A stretch of DNA of 64,000 nt from Chryseobacterium scophthalmum. GTDB taxonomy: Bacteria; Bacteroidota; Bacteroidia; Flavobacteriales; Weeksellaceae. The stretch spans positions 868,001 through 932,000 of the forward strand of contig NZ_FSRQ01000002.1 of the NCBI RefSeq assembly GCF_900143185.1. The letters are read 5' to 3'. Of the stretch, positions 52,793 to 61,390 are shown in pieces. The notes beneath the pieces were generated by a model. It made no database searches, was not told where the DNA came from, and saw only the letters and a program-made list of their open reading frames with translations. Made by a program: the position numbers and the translations under genes. Position 1 is the first letter of the stretch, and the number at the start of each line of letters is the position of its first letter.

Positions 52793-53631
52793 TTAATATC
52801 AATTTTCTTATAATTGGCTGGAACAGAATAAGGTGTTTCCATCCTCGAAAAGTCAAATTTCGTGTTTTCCATTAAAATCTGGCTTGTTTTAGAACCTTTT
52901 ATAATTATTTTAACATTTTTTGGTAGCTTTACTTCATTCGGAAAGGTCTCCCAGTTTTCATATACGATTTCAATAGCATCATTGGATTTTACATCTTGTA
53001 ATTTTACCCAATTTAAATTAAAATCTTCAGTGTACTGCATTTCTACTTTGTATTCTCTTGTAACTTCGTCAGTAACGATCTTCTGGTTTGTAATGGAAGT
53101 CAGCTGGTAACCTTCAGAGTTTTTTACAATTTTTGAATTACTGTTGGTGATGTGCATAAATGTACGTCCCATCAAGAGTTTTTCTAAAGTTTTATAATCA
53201 ATAAAATTAACATTCAAAAGATTATTGAGATAATCAAAATCTGAATCTATGTAATTTTTATTATATCTGTCCATAGCCTTAATTCCTTCCGGCGTTATAA
53301 TCGCTCTTGCTGCAGGAATGATTAAAAAAGTAATATTAGACCATATTTTTTTATCATTTTCGATGTAAATTGTTGCGTCAAGCGGACTTACCCTTAAATC
53401 ACTTGCTGTAATTTTACTGCTGATTTTTACATGTTCAAATTTGGGATGTAGAAATATTTTCTCATAAAATGTCAAACGATCCTGAATGTTTTTGGCATCT
53501 TTAGGATCATTTTTATCTGAATTTTGTATCTGGATGCTGTCATTCTCAGAAGGATTCTGATTAAGGGCTTTTCTGCTTTTGCAGGAAAGTACAGTCAGTG
53601 TAAGAATCAGGAAGATAGCCCAGTTTTTCAT
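52789..53631 (-). CDS. DUF4292 family lipoprotein
   Basis: The 280-residue protein has a lipoprotein signal (MKNWAIFLILTLTVLSC, Cys17). It matches DUF4292: KFEHVKISSKITASDLRVSP, DATIYIENDKKIWSNITFLI, ARAIITPEGIKAMDRYNKNY and FIDYKTLEKLLMGRTF. The domain has repeated beta strands like LolA or LppX-type lipid-binding folds, which is an inference. It lies directly upstream of EnvC in the operon, a common arrangement in Flavobacteriia, and probably acts at the cell envelope. Confidence 0.88.
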   Translation of the reverse strand: MKNWAIFLILTLTVLSCKSRKALNQNPSENDSIQIQNSDKNDPKDAKNIQDRLTFYEKIFLHPKFEHVKISSKITASDLRVSPLDATIYIENDKKIWSNITFLIIPAARAIITPEGIKAMDRYNKNYIDSDFDYLNNLLNVNFIDYKTLEKLLMGRTFMHITNSNSKIVKNSEGYQLTSITNQKIVTDEVTREYKVEMQYTEDFNLNWVKLQDVKSNDAIEIVYENWETFPNEVKLPKNVKIIIKGSKTSQILMENTKFDFSRMETPYSVPANYKKIDIK

Positions 53632-53768
53632 ATGATGTTTTATTGTTTTTGTAGCGAATGTAATCTTTTCGATTTTATTTGCAGATTTTTAGTAACCTTT
53701 TGCAATATTAACGCCAAACCACACAAAATGTTATTGTGTGGTTCTCTCAACGTTATTTTATTTTAAAT

Positions 53769-54785
53769 TTATTTTGATAAAAAATCTAAAACTGAAAAAT
53801 CTCCTAAAGAAATTTCTCTGGCTACTCCAAAATAATGAGCAGAGCTTCCTATCATTGAATTGGAAAGATTTCCGTGATCAATCACTGTTTTCTCCTGAAT
53901 CAGCGAGTTGTCAATATTAGAATTGATTACTTTTGTTCCTTTACCTAATGAAACGTAAGGTCCGATTTTTGAGTTTGAAATTTCAACTCCTTCACCGATA
54001 TAGCAAGGTTGAATAATTAAAGAATTCTGAATATTGGCAGATTCAGGATAAGCTGTAAACTCATCTTTTTCATATTCTAAAATCTTACCATTGGTTTCTA
54101 CAGTCGCATTTTTGTTTCCACAATCCATCCAGTCATCTACTTTTCCTAAAGAAAATTTAGCACCGGCTTGACGAAGATTCTCTAAAGCGGTTGTCAATTG
54201 ATATTCTCCGCTTACTTTAATATTATTATCCATGATATGGTTAATTTCAGCCATCAATTTTTCTGCTGAATTAAAGTAATAAATACCAATGATCGCCAAA
54301 TCTGAAACAAAAGTCTGAGGTTTTTCGATGAAATCTGTGATAAAACCGTAATCATCCAATTTTACAACACCAAAAGCAGAAGGATCGTCTACCTTTTTCA
54401 CCCAAATTACACCATCAGAATTAGTATCTAAAGTGAAATCTGCTCTGAAAAGTGTATCTGCATAAGCAATCACAACATTTCCTTGCATAGATTCTTCAGC
54501 ACATTTTATCGAATGAGCTGTCCCAAGAGGTTCAAGCTGATGATAAATGGTTCCTTTTGCGCCAAGTTTTTCTGCTATTTTAAGTAATGATTCTTCTACT
54601 TCAGTTCCAAAATCTCCGATAATAAACGCTACCTCTTCAATTTTTTCACCTGCCACTTTAGCAATATCTTCTACTAATCTCTGTACGATTGGTTTTCCTG
54701 CAATCGGAATCAATGGTTTTGGAACGGTTAAAGTATGTGGTCTCAATCTTGAGCCCTTTCCAGCCATTGGAACAATAATTTTCAT
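53769..54785 (-). CDS. Sugar-phosphate nucleotidyltransferase
   Basis: The 338-residue protein is a glucose-1-phosphate thymidylyl/uridylyltransferase-like enzyme. The nucleotide loop is MAGKGSRLRPHTLTVPKPL, the catalytic Asp lies in VIAYADTLFRADF, and DFIEKP and VDDWMDCGNKNA follow. The C-terminus (about residue 245 on) is a left-handed beta helix with hexapeptide-like turns (NSLIIQPCYIGEGVEIS). It makes an activated sugar for envelope polysaccharide. It lies 33 bases after the flippase gene. Which sugar or nucleotide is used cannot be read from sequence. Confidence 0.9.
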   Translation of the reverse strand: MKIIVPMAGKGSRLRPHTLTVPKPLIPIAGKPIVQRLVEDIAKVAGEKIEEVAFIIGDFGTEVEESLLKIAEKLGAKGTIYHQLEPLGTAHSIKCAEESMQGNVVIAYADTLFRADFTLDTNSDGVIWVKKVDDPSAFGVVKLDDYGFITDFIEKPQTFVSDLAIIGIYYFNSAEKLMAEINHIMDNNIKVSGEYQLTTALENLRQAGAKFSLGKVDDWMDCGNKNATVETNGKILEYEKDEFTAYPESANIQNSLIIQPCYIGEGVEISNSKIGPYVSLGKGTKVINSNIDNSLIQEKTVIDHGNLSNSMIGSSAHYFGVAREISLGDFSVLDFLSK

Positions 54786-54818
54786 ATGTGAATGTTTGTT
54801 TTTATTTATAAAGTTTAA

Positions 54819-56294
54819 TTAAGCCCTTCTTAGAATTTTATTAATCATTGTTCTTTCGTTATATGCTAAAAATGCAATAAAGAAAAGAAACAATCCGTTT
54901 CCAATTAAATAATTGTGTCGGAAATAATAAAATGATATCATCGAAATCGCAATAGATAATGAAAGATATATTGCTATTTTGGATGTGTTATAATGAATGG
55001 GATATTGTGATTTCCCCCAAAGGTATGAAATAATCATCATGCTTGTATACGTGATTAATGCTGCAAAAGCACTTGCCCAATATCCGTAGCTAGGAATAAA
55101 TGTAAAGTTGATGAAAATAGTAATTGCAGCTCCGATTAAAGAAATATACAGCCCAACTCTTGTTTGGTCTGAAAGTTTATACCAGATTGATAAATTTAAA
55201 TAAATCCCTAAAAATAATGCACCTAACATTACAAATGGAATGATCTCAATTCCCTCATAGTAAAGTGGGTTTCCCAAATATTTTTCAGCAATCCATTGAA
55301 GATTTACCATCAATCCCATGTAAATTAAACAGTTGCAAATCACAAAGATATCCATTAAAACAGCGTAGGTTTTATGATTGTTTTTGTCTTTAAAGCTGGA
55401 AAAAAAATAAGGTTCAATTCCTAATTGGTAAGCCTGTCTGAAAACCGTTATGAAAGTTGCAATTTTATAAACTGCTCCATAAACTCCGATCTGATGTTTT
55501 GCTTCTTCTTTTGGAAGCCAAAATTTTAAAAACTGTCGGTCTAAAGTCTGATTGATAATTCCAGCTAATCCGGCAATCATTACAGGCCAGGAATAATTCA
55601 TAATTCTTTTCCAAAGCTTGAAGTCGAATTTTTTAAAGCTAAAATTCACAAATTCTTTTCCAACAATCAATAAAGTGATAATGCTTTGAACTAGATTGGC
55701 GATGAAAACATAGCCAACACCAAATTCAGGATTATATTTAATTCCTAAAATACCATTAGGATAATTAGGGAGCCATTTAATGAAAAATACAACAAGAAAA
55801 TAATAAGCTAAAGCTCCAATTACTTTTGAAAGCATATACTGAATAGGCTTTCCTTCTAATCTTAAAATTGCAGAAGGTATTGTTGCAAATGCATCAATCG
55901 AAAGCATAAAAAGAAAAATTACCAGATAATTAACCTGATCCGGAGTTTCGAAAGCATTCGCTAGATCCTGCCTGAAAACATATCCTAAAATTAAATAAAT
56001 AAAGCCTGTTCCTAAAATACTTAGAGCACAGGTAGAAACCAAAGTTTTCTTATCAATATCGCCTTCCTGAGCAAAACGGAAGAATGAAGTTTCCATTCCG
56101 TGAGTCAGAAAAACGGTAATTACTCCGGCAATAGAATACCAATCCACAAAAGGTGATGAAGCTGAAGGTCCGAAAGCTTTTGTTACGATGGGTGCAATAA
56201 GAAAAGGGAAGATTCTTACCAATACAGAACTGAGCCCGTAAACAGCGGTTTGTCCAAATAGTTTCTTATACAATTTCAGGTTTTTAAAATGCAA
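54819..56294 (-). CDS. Polysaccharide flippase, Wzx/MATE-like
   Basis: The 491-residue protein has 12-14 membrane helices in the Wzx/MurJ/MATE pattern: LFGQTAVYGLSSVLVRIFPF at the start, GMETSFFRFAQEGD and AIPSAILRLEGKPIQYMLSK in the middle. It exports lipid-linked oligosaccharides across the inner membrane. The longest frame starts at TTG 56294, but the promoter-like TACATTTG (minus strand, 56299-56292) overlaps that codon. A TTG at 56273 (LYKKLFGQ) fits better. It heads the minus-strand run to ribA. Confidence 0.9.
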   Translation of the reverse strand: MHFKNLKLYKKLFGQTAVYGLSSVLVRIFPFLIAPIVTKAFGPSASSPFVDWYSIAGVITVFLTHGMETSFFRFAQEGDIDKKTLVSTCALSILGTGFIYLILGYVFRQDLANAFETPDQVNYLVIFLFMLSIDAFATIPSAILRLEGKPIQYMLSKVIGALAYYFLVVFFIKWLPNYPNGILGIKYNPEFGVGYVFIANLVQSIITLLIVGKEFVNFSFKKFDFKLWKRIMNYSWPVMIAGLAGIINQTLDRQFLKFWLPKEEAKHQIGVYGAVYKIATFITVFRQAYQLGIEPYFFSSFKDKNNHKTYAVLMDIFVICNCLIYMGLMVNLQWIAEKYLGNPLYYEGIEIIPFVMLGALFLGIYLNLSIWYKLSDQTRVGLYISLIGAAITIFINFTFIPSYGYWASAFAALITYTSMMIISYLWGKSQYPIHYNTSKIAIYLSLSIAISMISFYYFRHNYLIGNGLFLFFIAFLAYNERTMINKILRRA

Positions 56295-56299
56295 ATGTA
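56292..56299 (-). promoter_or_regulatory. -7 box (TACATTTG) of the flippase operon
   Basis: A match to TAnnTTTG on the minus strand. It overlaps the first possible start codon of the flippase, which argues for the downstream TTG at 56273. Confidence 0.5.
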
Positions 56300-56354
56300 A
56301 ATATTAGAATTCATAATTTTCTGATTGATGTTTAAAAATCACTTTGGAAAATAT

Positions 56355-56362
56355 TAAATTTG
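56355..56362 (+). promoter_or_regulatory. -7 box (TAAATTTG) of the dihydroorotase gene
   Basis: A match to TAnnTTTG, 32 bases before the ATG. The best -33 TTG (56325) has a long 27-base spacer. Confidence 0.5.
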
Positions 56363-56394
56363 TGCAATATCAATCTTATATCTAAAAAGTAAAA

Positions 56395-57732
56395 ATGAAA
56401 ATTCTTATAAAAAATGCTCAAATCGTCAACGAAGGAAAAATTATCAAAAGTGATATTCTGATTGAAAACGATTTGATTTCTAAAATTGATTCTCAAATTT
56501 CTGAAGATGCAGACCAGATTATCGATGCTGAAGGAAAATATCTTTTACCTGGAGTAATCGATGATCAGGTACATTTTCGTGAACCTGGTTTAACGCACAA
56601 AGGCGATATCGAATCTGAATCTCGCTCAGCCATTGCAGGAGGAACGACAAGTTTTATCGAGCAGCCAAATACGGTTCCGAATACGGTTAAGCAGGAATTG
56701 TTAGCGGATAAATATGAAATTGCTTCTCAAAAAGCTTACGCCAATTACGGTTTCATGATGGGCGGAACGAATGATAATTTGGAAGAAGTTTTGAAAACAA
56801 ACCCAAGAAATGTTCCCGGAATTAAATTGTTTTTAGGTTCTTCCACAGGAAATATGTTGGTTGATAATCCAGAAACTTTAGAAAATATTTTCAGCAATAC
56901 AAAAATGCTGATTGCGGTTCATTGTGAAGATGAGGCAACGATAAAAGCTAATACTCAAAAATATTTGGATGAGTATGGCGAAGATATTCCTGTGAAATTC
57001 CATCATTTAATCAGAAGCGAAGAAGCTTGTTATAAATCTTCATCAAAAGCAGTTGAATTAGCAAAAAAAACAGGAGCAAGGCTTCATGTTTTTCACCTTT
57101 CCACTGCTAAAGAAATGGAACTTTTCAGAAATGATATTCCTTTAAAAGATAAAAAAATCACAGCAGAAGTTTGTGTTCATCATTTAACATTTACGAATGA
57201 AGATTACGACACAAAAGGTGGATTAATCAAATGGAATCCTGCGGTAAAAACTCAAAAAGACAAAGATGCACTTTGGGAAGCTTTGTTGGATGACAGAATC
57301 GATGTGATTGCAACCGATCATGCACCTCACACTTGGGAAGAAAAACAGAATGTATATACAAAATGCCCTTCCGGAGCACCTTTAGTTCAGCATTCTTTGG
57401 TGGTAATGTTAGAAAATTATAAAAACGGAAAGATTTCTTTGGAGAGGATTGTTGAAAAAATGGCTCACAATCCTGCGATTTTGTTTAGAATTGAGAAGAG
57501 AGGTTTCGTTAAAGTAGGCTACAAAGCAGATTTAGTTTTGGTTGATTTAAATGAAAAATGGGCGGTCGAAAAAGAAAATATCCTGTACAAGTGCGGTTGG
57601 AGTCCATTGGAAGGGATGAGTTTCCATTCTAAAGTGACGCACACTTTCGTTAATGGAAATCTGGTTTACGAAAATGGTAAAGTCAACGAAGAAAAATTCG
57701 GAGAGCGTTTGCTTTTTGAAGTTGAAGAATAA
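56395..57732 (+). CDS. pyrC: Dihydroorotase (class I-like)
   Basis: The 445-residue protein is a dihydroorotase of pyrimidine synthesis (carbamoyl-aspartate to dihydroorotate). Visible are QVHFREPG (His60, Arg62), the probable carboxylated lysine Lys144 in GIKLFLGSSTG, His176 in AVHCEDE, VFHLSTAKE and the catalytic Asp in ATDHAPHT. The first metal His of the usual HxH pair is Gln58 here (DDQVHF), which I recall as common in Bacteroidota forms. The gene is single. Allantoinase or hydantoinase is less likely. Confidence 0.88.
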   Translation: MKILIKNAQIVNEGKIIKSDILIENDLISKIDSQISEDADQIIDAEGKYLLPGVIDDQVHFREPGLTHKGDIESESRSAIAGGTTSFIEQPNTVPNTVKQELLADKYEIASQKAYANYGFMMGGTNDNLEEVLKTNPRNVPGIKLFLGSSTGNMLVDNPETLENIFSNTKMLIAVHCEDEATIKANTQKYLDEYGEDIPVKFHHLIRSEEACYKSSSKAVELAKKTGARLHVFHLSTAKEMELFRNDIPLKDKKITAEVCVHHLTFTNEDYDTKGGLIKWNPAVKTQKDKDALWEALLDDRIDVIATDHAPHTWEEKQNVYTKCPSGAPLVQHSLVVMLENYKNGKISLERIVEKMAHNPAILFRIEKRGFVKVGYKADLVLVDLNEKWAVEKENILYKCGWSPLEGMSFHSKVTHTFVNGNLVYENGKVNEEKFGERLLFEVEE

Positions 57733-57743
57733 ATATCAATAGG

Positions 57744-57770
57744 AGCGGGCTTTAGCACGCTTTTTATTTT
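57744..57770 (+). terminator. Terminator after dihydroorotase
   Basis: GCGGGC and GCACGC form a short stem with one mismatch and a TTTA loop, followed by TTTTTATTTT. Confidence 0.55.
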
Positions 57771-57800
57771 AATAATAATTAGCTTTAGCTAAAATTTAAA

Positions 57801-57874
57801 TCTCTCGCAGATTAAGCAAATTTTGCAGATGATAATATTGAAGAATCTGCCTAATCAGCTCAATCTGCGAGAGA
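57801..57874. repeat. Family B palindromic repeat, copy 2
   Basis: The outer 13-bp arms TCTCTCGCAGATT (57801-57813) and complement (57862-57874) are perfect; the inner part pairs imperfectly (AAGCAAATTTTGCAGAT with ATCTGCCTAATCAG). It lies between dihydroorotase and the convergent azoreductase gene. Confidence 0.75.
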
Positions 57875-57896
57875 AATTATCTAACAATTCATTGAT

Positions 57897-58499
57897 TTAA
57901 GCAATCACAATACTTTCAATTCCTTTTTCTAAAGCGGTTTCTTGAAGATGCGGAAGTCCTAAACCTTCAGCTCGGAAAACACTCACATCAGTCACTCCAA
58001 TGAAGCCAAGTACACTTTTAAGATAAGGAACTACGAAATCATAAGATTGGTAATCGCCTTCAGAAAATACAGAGCCACTTGCAACTGCGATATACGCTTT
58101 TTTATTTTTCACCAAGCCTTCAAAACCATTTTCAGAATACTGAAAGGTCATTCCGCCACGCGCAATGTGATCAATATATGCTTTCAAAGCTGAAGGGATT
58201 CCGAAATTGTAAATCGGAACAGAAATAACAATAACATCCGAAGCCATCAATTGGGCAATTGCATCATCTGAACGTTTTACCGCTTCATTTTGCTCAGAAG
58301 TTCTGCTTTCTACAGGAATAAACCATGCATCAACCTGTTCTTCACCCAAATGAGGAAACGGTGTTCTCAATAAATCTAAAGTGGTAATTGAATGTTCAGG
58401 ATAAGCTTCCTGCAGTTTTTCTTCAATAGCATTTCCTAATGTTCTGCTTGCCGAACCATTTGTTCTCGGACTTGAAATAATGTGAAGTATGTTTTTCAT
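57897..58499 (-). CDS. azoR: FMN-dependent NADH-azoreductase
   Basis: The 200-residue protein is a flavodoxin-fold reductase. I start at MKNILHIISSPRTNGSASRT; the 19 residues upstream are open but lie in the regulatory gap. Flavin-binding marks are SSPRTNGSASRTLGN, VPIYNFGIPSALKAYIDH and GGMTFQYSENGFEGLVKNKK. AzoR reduces quinones and azo compounds with NADH in two-electron steps, which limits oxidative damage. It is divergent from an HxlR regulator with a perfect palindrome between. This suggests control by quinones or other electrophiles, as for YodB/AzoR1 in Bacillus. Confidence 0.93.
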   Translation of the reverse strand: MKNILHIISSPRTNGSASRTLGNAIEEKLQEAYPEHSITTLDLLRTPFPHLGEEQVDAWFIPVESRTSEQNEAVKRSDDAIAQLMASDVIVISVPIYNFGIPSALKAYIDHIARGGMTFQYSENGFEGLVKNKKAYIAVASGSVFSEGDYQSYDFVVPYLKSVLGFIGVTDVSVFRAEGLGLPHLQETALEKGIESIVIA

Positions 58500-58541
58500 A
58501 ATGTAAATATTTATTTTTTTGATAAGTAAAAATTTCTTCAG

Positions 58542-58549
58542 CAAAATTA
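58542..58549 (-). promoter_or_regulatory. -7 box (TAATTTTG) of azoR
   Basis: A match on the minus strand, 42 bases before the azoR start. A small inverted repeat, TTACTT (58557-58562) and AAGTAA (58568-58573), lies just upstream and would overlap bound RNA polymerase. Confidence 0.5.
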
Positions 58550-58582
58550 TGTACATTTACTTATGAAAAGTAAGTAGTAAAC

Positions 58583-58604
58583 AAAAGGTTAGTACTAACC
58601 TTTT
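58583..58604. promoter_or_regulatory. Perfect 22-bp palindrome, putative HxlR operator
   Basis: The sequence is its own exact complement; each half reads AAAAGGTTAGT. It lies between azoR and the HxlR gene, 23 bases before the HxlR start and upstream of the azoR -7 box. HxlR proteins are dimers and bind such sites. The assignment is an inference. Confidence 0.6.
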
Positions 58605-58627
58605 AGTTAGTTTTAAAATTAATTTTT

Positions 58628-59014
58628 ATGGAAAACCCTATCGAAAGTGAAGAAATTGTTTGCAGAGGAAGATGTGGCGAAAGTCTTTCGGCTGTTGAAG
58701 ATGCCATTTATGTCATTGGAGGAAAATGGAAACTGAAAATCATTATTGTTTTACAGGAATTGGGAAATGTTCGTTTCAATGATCTGCAAAGAACAATTGG
58801 CGGGATTTCCGCAAGAGTACTTTCCAATGAATTGAAAGATTTGGAACTGAATGGTTTTGTAAAAAGAGTAGTGCATAGCGAGAAAACACCGGTTGTTGTA
58901 GAATATATTTCCACCGATTACAGCAGAACGCTGAAAACTGTGATTATGTCGCTTTCTGACTGGGGCAGAAATCACAAAAAAAATATTAGGGAAGATTCGT
59001 TTGTTCAATCTTAA
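58628..59014 (+). CDS. HxlR family transcriptional regulator
   Basis: The 128-residue protein is a winged-helix regulator: VIGGKWKLKIIIVLQELG, FNDLQRTIGGISARVLSNEL and KDLELNGFVKRVVHSE. Two Cys residues near the N-terminus (VCRGRC, Cys12 and Cys16) lie where Bacillus YodB has its quinone-sensing Cys6, so thiol-based sensing is plausible. It is divergent from azoR, the usual target of such regulators. It probably represses azoR and itself from the palindrome between them. Confidence 0.93.
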   Translation: MENPIESEEIVCRGRCGESLSAVEDAIYVIGGKWKLKIIIVLQELGNVRFNDLQRTIGGISARVLSNELKDLELNGFVKRVVHSEKTPVVVEYISTDYSRTLKTVIMSLSDWGRNHKKNIREDSFVQS

Positions 59015-59048
59015 GAGGTTAAAATATCAAAAAAATTAAATCGATTAA

Positions 59049-59690
59049 TTACCAATCGTTGTTTTTTTCGAAATACAAAATGCCGTTTTTAGTTTTAAGA
59101 ATATCACCGTCGTTTTCAAGATTTTTCAAAATGCGACTCACTACTTCTCGGGAAGTACCTAGATTATTGGCGATTTCTTGGTGGGTTATTCTTAAAGGGT
59201 TTCCGTGATTAACCTGTACCTGGTCTTTAATGAAGTTTAGAATTCTTTTATCAAGCTTATAATATATCGCATTATTTACTTTAGATACAATATCGGAAAG
59301 CCTGTTTTTGTATTCCAGATAAAAGACTTTGTTGATTTCAGGATATTTCAGAAGCCATTGGTGCAGTTTTTCTACAGGAATCAATATAAGCTGAGAATCT
59401 TTTACAGCTACAGAATAAACACTGCTTATATAATTGCTGAAAATAGATGAAAACGTCATAGAGCAACTTTCGCAAGGCTTTACATAATAATGTATAAATT
59501 CGTTTCCATCATTCAACGAAAATACTTTTAGAGATCCTTTAGATAAAATAGGAACAAACCTGTTTCTTTGGCCTTCTCTCATAATTTCGTCTTTAGCACC
59601 TACGTTTTTTATGAGAACATTATATTCAAACTCATGGAGAAAATCTTTTCCAAGAAAGCCAAACTTTTTTACAATAGTTTTTCTGTACAT
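59049..59690 (-). CDS. Crp/Fnr family transcriptional regulator
   Basis: The 213-residue protein has an N-terminal cyclic-nucleotide-like domain (FEYNVLIKNVGAKDEIMREG, FVPILSKGSLKVFSLNDGNE) and a C-terminal helix-turn-helix with ITHQEIANNLGTSREVVSRI. The cAMP-contact residues are not clearly kept and there is no Fnr cysteine cluster at the N-terminus; Cys residues occur only in KPCESCSM. The ligand is unknown. It converges on the HxlR gene with 34 bases between the stops. It is probably autonomous; no target is obvious. Confidence 0.92.
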   Translation of the reverse strand: MYRKTIVKKFGFLGKDFLHEFEYNVLIKNVGAKDEIMREGQRNRFVPILSKGSLKVFSLNDGNEFIHYYVKPCESCSMTFSSIFSNYISSVYSVAVKDSQLILIPVEKLHQWLLKYPEINKVFYLEYKNRLSDIVSKVNNAIYYKLDKRILNFIKDQVQVNHGNPLRITHQEIANNLGTSREVVSRILKNLENDGDILKTKNGILYFEKNNDW

Positions 59691-59988
59691 TAAATTATTT
59701 CAAGTATTATTAAATAATAAGCTCCATTTTAAAATTTTTCAAAAATCTATGAAAACAGATTTAAAATGGTTCTGAAGCGACGATTAAAAATTTAGTCGAA
59801 AACTTATCCTGCCTTTAATAGAATTACTTTTTTGGAACATTTAAAAAAGATAACTCTGAAAAAAACAATTCGAAATAAATGGTAACATACAATGTGTTTT
59901 TATATTTTTAAATAATCATTTTGCAGTTTAGTTTCTGTAATCCTAAAAAAAACTAGCAGTAAATTCTTTTATTTAAAATTAAATATCA
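59691..59988. other. Intergenic region, 298 bases
   Basis: The sequence is AT-rich with no ORF of note. I see no strong hairpin, tRNA or known motif. It holds the upstream region of the Crp/Fnr gene and the downstream end of the next minus-strand gene. Confidence 0.5.
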
Positions 59989-60456
59989 TCAAGAAAACTT
60001 AATCAAGTTTTGATGATGTTGGTACAATCCGTCTAATAAAAGAGATTGCACTTTGTTGGCAGCAAACTGCCTCAATATGGTTAGGTTTTTTGTGGAATAA
60101 TCTTTAAATCTGTCTGGATGAAAACCTACAGGATCCTGCAACAAATCTGTTACGATGAAATCCTGCTCAGTAAAGAGAAGATCAAACCTTGTTCTAATAG
60201 TTTCGGAGAACGCATGAGTGAAAAAGTCATTAAACCCAATATGCACTACAGTCGATTTTTCGTTCAAGATATCGATTGCAGTTAATTCTTTTACAAAAAT
60301 AATTTTTTTTGGTTGTAATGTTAGCTCTCTTTCTTTATTAATTAATATTTGAGTGCTTTCATAGGTGATGATAATATTGTAAAAATAATTGGAATAATTT
60401 TTATTCAAGCTCAAAACGGCTACTTTGAAATCTTTCATATCATTCATTTTGTACAA
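59989..60456 (-). CDS. Unrecognised protein; resembles an isolated sensor domain
   Basis: The 155-residue protein has no signal peptide or membrane segment. Alternating beta-like stretches (FKVAVLSLNKNYSNYFYNII, LTLQPKKIIFVKELT, STVVHIGFNDFFTHAF) and a helical end weakly recall the N-terminal cupin-like part of AraC regulators, but no DNA-binding domain follows. The start may be any of three Met codons (residues 1, 4 or 7). The gene follows the next one by 12 bases, so the two form an operon. Function unknown; possibly a remnant of a larger regulator. Confidence 0.55.
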   Translation of the reverse strand: MYKMNDMKDFKVAVLSLNKNYSNYFYNIIITYESTQILINKERELTLQPKKIIFVKELTAIDILNEKSTVVHIGFNDFFTHAFSETIRTRFDLLFTEQDFIVTDLLQDPVGFHPDRFKDYSTKNLTILRQFAANKVQSLLLDGLYQHHQNLIKFS

Positions 60457-60468
60457 TGTGGTGCTAAA

Positions 60469-61065
60469 TTAGGCGCTGTTTAAAGTACGCAATGGTTTTG
60501 GTAGAAACTCCTTAAAACTCAGTGGGTTTTCAGCGCAATATTCTTTTTTTATAGTAAAGCGTTTTGGTGTTTTTATTTCAGAGTGATTTTCTTGGGTGTA
60601 ACGTTTTTTCCATACTTTTAAAACCTCTGCAGAGAGATTATATTCATTCAGAATTTGATCTTCAGATTTTAATTCTAGTCTTAATAATGAAAGCAAATTC
60701 ATGATTTCATTAATGCTGTAAACCGATTTCCAGAAATCTTCCAGCTTACGTTGATGTTGAGAAGAACTATTTGTTTTTTTTTCTAATCTTGTGTAACTTT
60801 TCATCTTATCGGTATCATCTTTAAGCCAAATATTTTCAAAAAATTTATTGAGTTTATTTTTAATAAAAGATTTGCGATTGCTTACAAACAAAGGTTTTTT
60901 TGAATCTTCTTCGATAAATTTATGGGCGTAATGGTTTTCTGTTTCAAAAACAGACTCTTTTAGAAATTCGTGAACTAGACATTTTTTACTCAAGCTTGCT
61001 TGAGAGCATTTTTCTTCTGAACAATAAGACAGAATCGTTTTTAATTTAATATCGCAATTATTCAT
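60469..61065 (-). CDS. Unrecognised Cys- and Lys-rich protein
   Basis: The 198-residue protein has four Cys in its first 30 residues (NNCDIKL, SYCSEEKCSQ, KKCLVHEF), which could bind a metal. The middle is Lys/Asn-rich. Residues 130-155 (EDQILNEYNLSAEVLKVWKK) look like a helix-turn-helix, similar in shape to that of small transposase subunits, but no other transposase feature is present. It heads a two-gene unit with the gene at 59989. I recognise no family. Confidence 0.55.
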   Translation of the reverse strand: MNNCDIKLKTILSYCSEEKCSQASLSKKCLVHEFLKESVFETENHYAHKFIEEDSKKPLFVSNRKSFIKNKLNKFFENIWLKDDTDKMKSYTRLEKKTNSSSQHQRKLEDFWKSVYSINEIMNLLSLLRLELKSEDQILNEYNLSAEVLKVWKKRYTQENHSEIKTPKRFTIKKEYCAENPLSFKEFLPKPLRTLNSA

Positions 61066-61224
61066 TTTAAAAAGAAAATACAGACGTTCTGGTTATAACA
61101 ATTAATTATTTAGACTGAATAAAAATCATTATGAAAACAAAAATGATAAATATGAATCTATGAAACGGTGATAAAAGTCACAATGATCTTTTTTTTTAGC
61201 TAAGTAGATGGAGTACAGCAAAAG

Positions 61225-61256
61225 AAAAATGCCTTCAAAGCAGAGAAGGCATTTTT
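61225..61256. terminator. Perfect 12-bp hairpin with flanking T-run
   Basis: The arms AAAAATGCCTTC (61225-61236) and complement (61245-61256) have an 8-base loop. It would stop transcripts in either direction, for example those of the AraC gene 250 bases away. Confidence 0.75.
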
Positions 61257-61390
61257 AAATTGTAATAAGCAGAAAAAAAGTAATGTTTTCAGAGACAAAA
61301 AAGTATGAAATAATATCAGAAAAGATAGTATTAGAAATAGTTTATGAAGATGATTAATAAAAATGGACTTTAACTAAAACATAATTTTTC

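Noticed and set aside
59691..59988. Possible tRNA or small RNA gene in the gap
   Set aside because: No cloverleaf, TTCGA loop or terminator is visible. No tRNA was found anywhere in the window.
60469..61065. Insertion-sequence transposase subunit
   Set aside because: Only one helix-turn-helix-like stretch is similar; there are no terminal repeats, second ORF or DDE motifs nearby.
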